DNA of 12,535 bases from Actinomycetes bacterium (GTDB lineage: Bacteria; Actinomycetota; Actinomycetes; Actinomycetales; Demequinaceae): NCBI GenBank assembly GCA_023428185.1, contig JAEYYZ010000155.1, positions 1-12,535 of the forward strand, given 5' to 3'. The notes below the pieces were generated by a model. It was not told the origin of the DNA, ran no database searches, and saw only the letters and a list, made by a program, of their open reading frames with translations. Position 1 is the stretch's first letter. Each line of letters begins with the position of its first letter. Below are positions 6,672 through 10,323 of the stretch, in pieces. A program made the translations under genes and the position numbers.

Positions 6672-7622
6672 GTGGCCTCGCCCGATGGCCCAGACGGAAT
6701 TGTCCTTGTCGACAAGCCCGCAGGCTGGACCTCGCACGACGTCGTGGCACGCATGCGCCGTGTGTTGGGCACGCGCAAGGTGGGACACGGCGGCACCCTC
6801 GACCCCATGGCCACGGGCCTGTTGGTCATTGCGGCTGGCCGTGCCACACGACTGCTCACGTACTACTCCGCGGGTACCAAGGCGTATGAAGCGACTGTGC
6901 GCTTAGGTGCTTCCACGATCACGGACGACGCCGAGGGTGAGGTGGTCGCGGTTGCTGACGCCTCCGGAGTTGCGGCCGATGCCATTGCCGGGGCCGTCGC
7001 AGCGCTCACCGGCGACATCATGCAACGGCCCAGCTCGGTCAGTGCCATCAAGGTAGACGGCCAGCGGGCTTATGCGAGGGTGCGTGGGGGAGAGGACGTA
7101 GAACTTGCCGCCCGCCCGGTGACCGTGTCGCAGTTTGAGGTGCTTGAGACGCGCCTAGTGGCCGGGGAGCCAGGGCACACCTTTGTGGATCTGGGCATCG
7201 CAGTCACTGTGTCGTCAGGCACCTACGTGCGCGCGCTCGCGCGCGACCTTGGTGATGCACTAGGAGTGGGCGGGCATCTCACCGCGTTGCGCCGCACTCA
7301 AGTAGGTGGGTTGGGGCTCGACGGTGCGCTCACCGTGGACCAGCTGACAACGATTGCCGAATCCGGCGAGCAGGTGCCGCTGGTGTCTTTGGCGGGCGCG
7401 GCATCGGCCATATTGCCCGTGGTGGAAGTCTCCGCCGCTGAGGCGACGTCGCTGGGATATGGGCAAATGATCGCGGCCCGGCCCGGCGTGTCCCCTGAAG
7501 GAGACGCCGTGGCGATGTGCGCTGAGGTTGCCGTAGCGGTGATCCGGGCGCACCAGGGCAAGTGGAAGCCAGCCATTGTGTTTGAACCTGCGCGGAGCGC
7601 ACCTCCCGGTGCGGCACAATGA
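6672..7622 (+). CDS. truB: tRNA pseudouridine(55) synthase TruB
   Basis: The product is 316 residues and converts U55 in the T-loop of most tRNAs to pseudouridine. The catalytic aspartate is D44 in the motif GHGGTLDPMATGLL. Other family marks are the N-terminal GIVLVDKPAGWTSHDVV, the KVDGQRAYARVR segment, and YVRALARDLGDALGVGGHL in the second half of the catalytic domain. The last 60 or so residues form the smaller C-terminal domain common in actinobacterial TruB. I chose the GTG at 6672, one base after the rbfA stop, because GAGGA at 6662-6666 is well spaced. An upstream in-frame start at 6597 would extend it into rbfA without homology. TruB also has a known tRNA-folding chaperone activity. 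The gene ends in TGA at 7620-7622, four bases before ribF. Confidence 0.96.
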   Translation: MASPDGPDGIVLVDKPAGWTSHDVVARMRRVLGTRKVGHGGTLDPMATGLLVIAAGRATRLLTYYSAGTKAYEATVRLGASTITDDAEGEVVAVADASGVAADAIAGAVAALTGDIMQRPSSVSAIKVDGQRAYARVRGGEDVELAARPVTVSQFEVLETRLVAGEPGHTFVDLGIAVTVSSGTYVRALARDLGDALGVGGHLTALRRTQVGGLGLDGALTVDQLTTIAESGEQVPLVSLAGAASAILPVVEVSAAEATSLGYGQMIAARPGVSPEGDAVAMCAEVAVAVIRAHQGKWKPAIVFEPARSAPPGAAQ

Positions 7623-7626
7623 CCGA

Positions 7627-8601
7627 ATGACCACCGTGTGGCGCTCGCTCGCTGACGTGCCCGCCGACTTGGGGCCCACAGTGGTGACCATCGGCAACTT
7701 TGATGGTGTGCATCGTGGGCATCAAGCGGTGTTGGAAAGCGTTGTTGCCACTGCGCAGGCGCGGAATGCCGTGTCAGTGGCTGTCACTTTTGACCCGCAC
7801 CCCAAAGCCGTGCACGCACCCGAGCACAGTCCCGAACTGGTGACCGGGCTGGACGACCGCCTGGAGCGCATGGCCGCCACCGGCGTGGACGGCATTTTGG
7901 TGCAGCACTACACCCTTGAGTTTGCGATGCAGACTCCCGAGGAATTCGCCCAAAACTTCTTGGTCAACGGCCTGCGGACGGCCGTAGTGGTGGTGGGGCG
8001 TGACACGCGCTTTGGCCGCGGCAACGCTGGAGACGTGGACACCATGCGCGCGCTGGGGGAGCGGATGGGCTTTGAGGTTCAGGTGATTGATGACGCCGCG
8101 GGCGCGCTTGAGGGCACGCGGAGATGGTCGTCCACGTGGGTGCGGGAACTGCTCGAGGCGGGTGACATGCGCGGCGCCGCAGAGGTCTTGGGGCGGCCGC
8201 ATCGCTTGCGCGGACGGGTGGTCCACGGCGACGAAATTGGCAGGCAGATTGGGTTCCCCACGGCGAACCTCGCGGTAGAAGGTGGGTACATCCCTCGGCA
8301 TGGGGTGTATGCGGGGTGGCTGCAGGTTGTGGATGCGCGCGGGGGCGAGGGTGCATCGCCATGGTTGGCGGTGCCGTTGCCCAGTGCGGTGAGTTTGGGC
8401 ATCAACTACACGGTGGGCGGCACTGAACTGCGTGTGGAAGCACACGTGATCGACCATGCAGGGTTGGACTTGTATGGCGCTCAGGTGGTGCTGGACCTCA
8501 TTGAGTGGAGGCGCCCCATGTTCGACTTTGGTGGCATGGACGCGCTGATTCAGGCTCTGGCTGAGGACGTGGAGTGGTGCCGCGAGGTGCTGGACCTCTA
8601 G
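7627..8601 (+). CDS. ribF: Bifunctional riboflavin kinase / FAD synthetase
   Basis: The product is 324 residues. It phosphorylates riboflavin to FMN (C-terminal kinase) and adenylylates FMN to FAD (N-terminal nucleotidyltransferase). The N-terminal module shows GNFDGVHRGH at 23-32 (the HxGH-type nucleotide-binding motif), FDPHP at 55-59, GRDTRFGRGNAGD at 124-136 and SSTWVRELLEAGD at 168-180. The kinase module shows GDEIGRQIGFPTANL at 201-215, including the PTAN motif. It then carries SLGINYTVGG and DLYGAQVVLDLIEWRRP. The loop reads INYTVGG where many homologues have TNPTFGG, a small departure. The ATG at 7627 is chosen because the family N-terminus begins there. It has no clear Shine-Dalgarno and probably depends on coupling with truB. 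It is the last gene of the tight cluster. Confidence 0.96.
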   Translation: MTTVWRSLADVPADLGPTVVTIGNFDGVHRGHQAVLESVVATAQARNAVSVAVTFDPHPKAVHAPEHSPELVTGLDDRLERMAATGVDGILVQHYTLEFAMQTPEEFAQNFLVNGLRTAVVVVGRDTRFGRGNAGDVDTMRALGERMGFEVQVIDDAAGALEGTRRWSSTWVRELLEAGDMRGAAEVLGRPHRLRGRVVHGDEIGRQIGFPTANLAVEGGYIPRHGVYAGWLQVVDARGGEGASPWLAVPLPSAVSLGINYTVGGTELRVEAHVIDHAGLDLYGAQVVLDLIEWRRPMFDFGGMDALIQALAEDVEWCREVLDL

Positions 8602-8611
8602 CCCCCCCGGA

Positions 8612-8777
8612 TTGAGGAAACCCTGCTCGCGTGTCGCGCGTGGTAGCGCGCCCCTGAGGAACAGCAGTGTTCACCGGCGTTCCGTGACCGAAACGTGCCG
8701 CGGCTCTTAGGGTCGCAGACGGTGACGTTCCTCCAGCGCGCGCTACTACGCGCGACACGCGAGCAGAATTTCCTCAA
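8612..8777. repeat. 166-bp near-palindromic element (51-base inverted arms), MITE-like or very long hairpin
   Basis: Bases 8612-8662 are the inverted complement of 8727-8777 in strict register. Of 51 positions I count 45 Watson-Crick pairs, one G-T pair (8642/8747) and five mismatches (8621, 8622, 8652, 8654, 8655). The outer ends are TTGAGGAAA and TTTCCTCAA, and the longest core is CTGCTCGCGTGTCGCGCGT against its complement. The 64-base centre is only weakly paired. I see no clear flanking target duplication. Known candidates for such a structure are a miniature inverted-repeat transposable element or an extended RNA hairpin acting as an operon end or RNase III substrate. Which one applies cannot be decided from one copy. 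Confidence 0.8.
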
Positions 8778-8867
8778 CGGGAGTTGGGGGAGGGTGAACC
8801 TCGAGGAGGGGGCGTGCGGACCCGGGGGCAGGGACCACATGCCTAAGCGAATTACGCAAAACGTTGT

Positions 8868-8873
8868 TAGGTT
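8868..8873 (+). promoter_or_regulatory. Candidate -10 box for the cupin gene
   Basis: TAGGTT in the locally AT-richer stretch at 8846-8880 fits TANNNT and lies about 25 bases before the cupin ATG, suggesting a short leader. No clear -35 is visible. Confidence 0.3.
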
Positions 8874-8898
8874 AAACGGATCCCCCAGAGGAGGCATC

Positions 8899-9231
8899 AT
8901 GACTGACACCGCACCACACATGACTCACGTCCAGGACCTAGCGGACCTAGTCCAGGTGGCACCTGAGTCCACTGTCTCGCGCACCGTGCTCAAAGCAGAA
9001 GGTGTGCGCCTGGTGCTCTTCTCGTTCGACGAGGATCAAGTGCTAACAGAACACACGGCCGCAATGCCCGTGTTGCTCCAGACGCTCAAGGGCCACCTTC
9101 GCATCACCGCCGACGGACGCACCGTAGACCTGGTCCCAGGCGAGATCATCCACTTTGGCACCCGGTTGCCCCACGCCGTCGAGGCCGTGGAGCCGTCCAT
9201 ACTGGCTCTCACCATGCTGGACCCGCGGTAG
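8899..9231 (+). CDS. Small single-domain cupin protein of unknown function
   Basis: The product is 110 residues with no signal peptide or membrane segment, so probably cytoplasmic. The cupin pattern is visible as TEHTAAMPVLLQTLKGHLRI (E51, H52, then the G65 turn) followed by VDLVPGEIIHFGTRLPHAV (P80, G81, H92). H52 and H92 are the likely metal ligands, fewer than the three histidines and one glutamate of classical cupins, so metal binding is uncertain. Substrate and reaction cannot be told from sequence. The ATG at 8899 has a strong AGAGGAGG at 8887-8894. In-frame starts at 8839 (ATG) and 8794 (GTG) would add residues without cupin character. The gene lies between ribF and rpsO, where these two are often adjacent, and is separated on both sides by non-coding repeats, suggesting an insertion or an independent transcription unit. 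Confidence 0.85.
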   Translation: MTDTAPHMTHVQDLADLVQVAPESTVSRTVLKAEGVRLVLFSFDEDQVLTEHTAAMPVLLQTLKGHLRITADGRTVDLVPGEIIHFGTRLPHAVEAVEPSILALTMLDPR

Positions 9232-9246
9232 CTGATTGCGGTCGGT

Positions 9247-9315
9247 GGGATCGCGATAGCGGGGCAACCGGGATCGGGATAGCGAGACACGAGGGATCCC
9301 GATAGGCGGGGCCCC
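9247..9315. repeat. Three tandem 23-bp units upstream of the rpsO promoter
   Basis: Units start at 9247, 9270 and 9293, exactly 23 bases apart. Each begins GGGATC, then two variable bases (GC, GG, CC), then GATAG and a G/C-rich remainder. The first 15 bases are well conserved; the last eight are not. The third unit covers the expected -35 region of the rpsO promoter, so the set could be an operator array at about two helical turns per unit, or a decayed minisatellite. Confidence 0.7.
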
Positions 9316-9325
9316 ACGCATCGGG

Positions 9326-9331
9326 TATGCT
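9326..9331 (+). promoter_or_regulatory. rpsO: Likely rpsO promoter -10 box
   Basis: TATGCT, preceded by GG, is a good match to the actinobacterial TANNNT -10 element and gives a predicted transcript start near 9338, about 80 bases before the rpsO start codon. No TTGACA-like -35 is visible; that region is occupied by the third 23-bp repeat unit. Confidence 0.5.
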
Positions 9332-9337
9332 TGACCG

Positions 9338-9418
9338 TCGCCGTGAAACGGCCGCGGATCCCATTGCCCCAGAGAACCAGCCTGGGTGCGCCGCGCAACG
9401 AGACATGAAGGAGCACCA
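9338..9418 (+). promoter_or_regulatory. Structured rpsO 5' leader (possible S15 autoregulation site)
   Basis: Two hairpins can be drawn: GCCGT 9340-9344 with ACGGC 9348-9352, and CCCAG 9368-9372 with CTGGG 9382-9386. The second could be enclosed by TTGC 9364-9367 with GCAA 9396-9399, leaving a junction. rpsO leaders in several bacterial groups bind S15 and repress translation; that this one does is inference. Confidence 0.3.
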
Positions 9419-9688
9419 GTGCCTCTCGAAGCATCAGTGAAGCAAGCCATCATCGCCGAGTACGCCACTTCTGAGGGTGACACCGGCTCTCCCGAGGTTC
9501 AGATCGCCATGCTCAGCAAGCGCATCTCTGACCTCACCGAACACCTCAAGCAGCACAAGCACGACCACCACTCGCGTCGCGGCCTGCTGTTGCTCGTGGG
9601 TCAGCGTCGTCGTCTGCTCGGCTACTTGCAGAAGGTTGATATCGAGCGTTACCGCTCGATCATCGAGCGCCTGGGCTTGCGTCGCTAG
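9419..9688 (+). CDS. rpsO: 30S ribosomal protein S15
   Basis: The product is 89 residues, the standard S15 length. S15 is a primary 16S rRNA-binding protein of the 30S platform and forms part of an intersubunit bridge. The family signature is complete: TGSPEVQIAMLSKRI at 22-36 and HKHDHHSRRGLLLLVGQRR at 46-64, ending LLGYL at 66-70. The start is the GTG at 9419, giving MPLEASVKQAI. GAAGGAG at 9407-9413 is five bases upstream. An in-frame start at 9386 adds residues that S15 proteins lack. It appears to be a single-gene unit with its own promoter and a strong terminator, although pnp lies downstream as in many bacteria. Confidence 0.98.
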   Translation: MPLEASVKQAIIAEYATSEGDTGSPEVQIAMLSKRISDLTEHLKQHKHDHHSRRGLLLLVGQRRRLLGYLQKVDIERYRSIIERLGLRR

Positions 9689-9720
9689 TTTCCTCACGGA
9701 AGCCGACGCGCCTGGCGCTC

Positions 9721-9774
9721 AACGGCCCGGTTCGCTCGCCCCTCTGGGTGCGGAGCAGCCGGGCCGTTTGCTTT
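9721..9774 (+). terminator. Rho-independent-type terminator after rpsO
   Basis: AACGGCCCGG (9721-9730) pairs perfectly with CCGGGCCGTT (9759-9768), a ten-base stem, followed by T-rich TTGCTTT. The 28-base loop can fold further through CCC/GGG and GCTC/GAGC. This should separate rpsO from the non-coding repeats and pnp. Confidence 0.8.
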
Positions 9775-9820
9775 GACAGGAGGGCCTCGGCCCGTAGCCC
9801 TGCGGGGCAGCCGGGCCTCG

Positions 9821-9837
9821 ATCGTCACTCAGCACCG
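9821..9837 (-). repeat. Isolated inverted copy of the 23/24-bp repeat core
   Basis: ATCGTCACTCAGCACCG is the reverse complement of the core of the downstream array, matching unit 1 (9894-9910) at 16 of 17 bases. In RNA or extruded DNA the two could form a stem with a 56-base loop. Confidence 0.75.
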
Positions 9838-9893
9838 AATTGGTCTCGCATATGCTCGCCACGGACGTTTTTGGGGCCTCAGGAGCCGCAACG

Positions 9894-10057
9894 CGGTGCT
9901 CAGTGACGATGGGGCGGCGGTGCTCTCTGACGATGGGCGGCGGTGTTCAGTGACGATGGGGGGCGGTGCCCAGTGACGATGGGGCGGCGGTGCTGACTGG
10001 CACTGGGGCGGCCGGGCTCAGTGACGATGGGGGGCGGTGCTCACTGACGACGGGCGT
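9894..10057. repeat. Seven-unit tandem array of 23/24-bp repeats
   Basis: Units begin at 9894, 9918, 9941, 9964, 9988, 10012 and 10035, with lengths 24, 23, 23, 24, 24, 23, 23. The consensus starts CGGTGCTCAGTGACGAT and ends in a run of four or five G with C/G variation. Units 5 and 6 are the most diverged (GGCACT in place of GACGAT in unit 5; CCGGG start in unit 6). The units are contiguous, with no unique spacers. The array ends about 55 bases before the predicted pnp -10 box. Function is unknown; a variable-number tandem repeat, protein-binding array or remnant element are all possible. Confidence 0.88.
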
Positions 10058-10111
10058 CTGCGCTAACTAAAGCTCCAGCGGCGCGCCGAGCCCATCGAGC
10101 GCCCGCCCTGG

Positions 10112-10117
10112 TAGGCT
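10112..10117 (+). promoter_or_regulatory. pnp: Likely pnp promoter -10 box
   Basis: TAGGCT after GG fits the actinobacterial -10 pattern and implies transcription starting near 10124, giving a leader of about 200 bases. A clear -35 hexamer is not seen. Confidence 0.4.
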
Positions 10118-10123
10118 GTATAC

Positions 10124-10145
10124 GCCTCGCGCGCATTGCGCAGGC
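10124..10145 (+). promoter_or_regulatory. Hairpin at the 5' end of the predicted pnp leader
   Basis: GCCT 10124-10127 pairs with AGGC 10142-10145, and GCGC 10129-10132 pairs with GCGC 10138-10141, with one bulged C and a five-base loop. A further possible long-range pairing is AACGCTG 10175-10181 with CAGCGTT 10216-10222. Structured pnp leaders are RNase III and PNPase targets in E. coli; a similar role here is inference. Confidence 0.4.
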
Positions 10146-10292
10146 GATATCTGCATACACCAGCAGGCCGGCTGAACGCTGGTCCTCGGTGGAGATGAGC
10201 AGAACCCCGCACCTTCAGCGTTGAGGCGTGCCGGGGGTCTGAGCATCTGCACTGACGATCAGCCAAAGGCTATTGCCGAGTTCTGCCTGCCT

Positions 10293-10313
10293 GCTCCTTT
10301 ATAGACAAGGAGC
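10293..10313 (+). promoter_or_regulatory. Hairpin sequestering the pnp Shine-Dalgarno
   Basis: GCTCCTT (10293-10299) pairs perfectly with AAGGAGC (10307-10313) over a seven-base loop, TATAGAC. AAGGAG is the only good ribosome-binding site before the pnp ATG, with an 11-base spacer that is longer than usual. The fold would hide the site and could serve as an on/off switch for PNPase translation. Confidence 0.55.
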
Positions 10314-10323
10314 GACCATCCAC

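Larger units (their letters stand above)
9689..10323. other. Gene-free rpsO-pnp interval
   Basis: No convincing coding sequence is present in these 635 bases. Short open frames exist (for example 9773-9976) but run through tandem repeats whose unit length alternates between 23 and 24, which would break any repeated protein frame, and they have no recognisable product. The interval holds the rpsO terminator, an inverted repeat copy, a seven-unit repeat array, a likely pnp promoter and the pnp leader, listed separately. Nothing else stands out in 9689-9720 or 10058-10111. Confidence 0.7.

Noticed and set aside
8866..8876. DtxR/IdeR-like half-site (TTAGGTTA) before the cupin gene
   Set aside because: Only one half of the palindromic consensus is present; the other half does not match, so it is not enough to claim iron regulation.
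8839..8898. Longer N-terminus for the cupin from ATG 8839
   Set aside because: The AGAGGAGG site is ideally placed for the ATG at 8899, and the extra residues do not look like cupin sequence.
9773..9976. 67-codon frame after the rpsO terminator
   Set aside because: It starts inside the terminator tail and runs into tandem repeats of alternating 23/24 length; there is no ribosome-binding evidence beyond AGGAGGG-like sequence after the start, and no family match.
9894..10057. CRISPR array
   Set aside because: Repeats are contiguous without unique spacers of regular length, units are diverged, and no cas gene is in the window.
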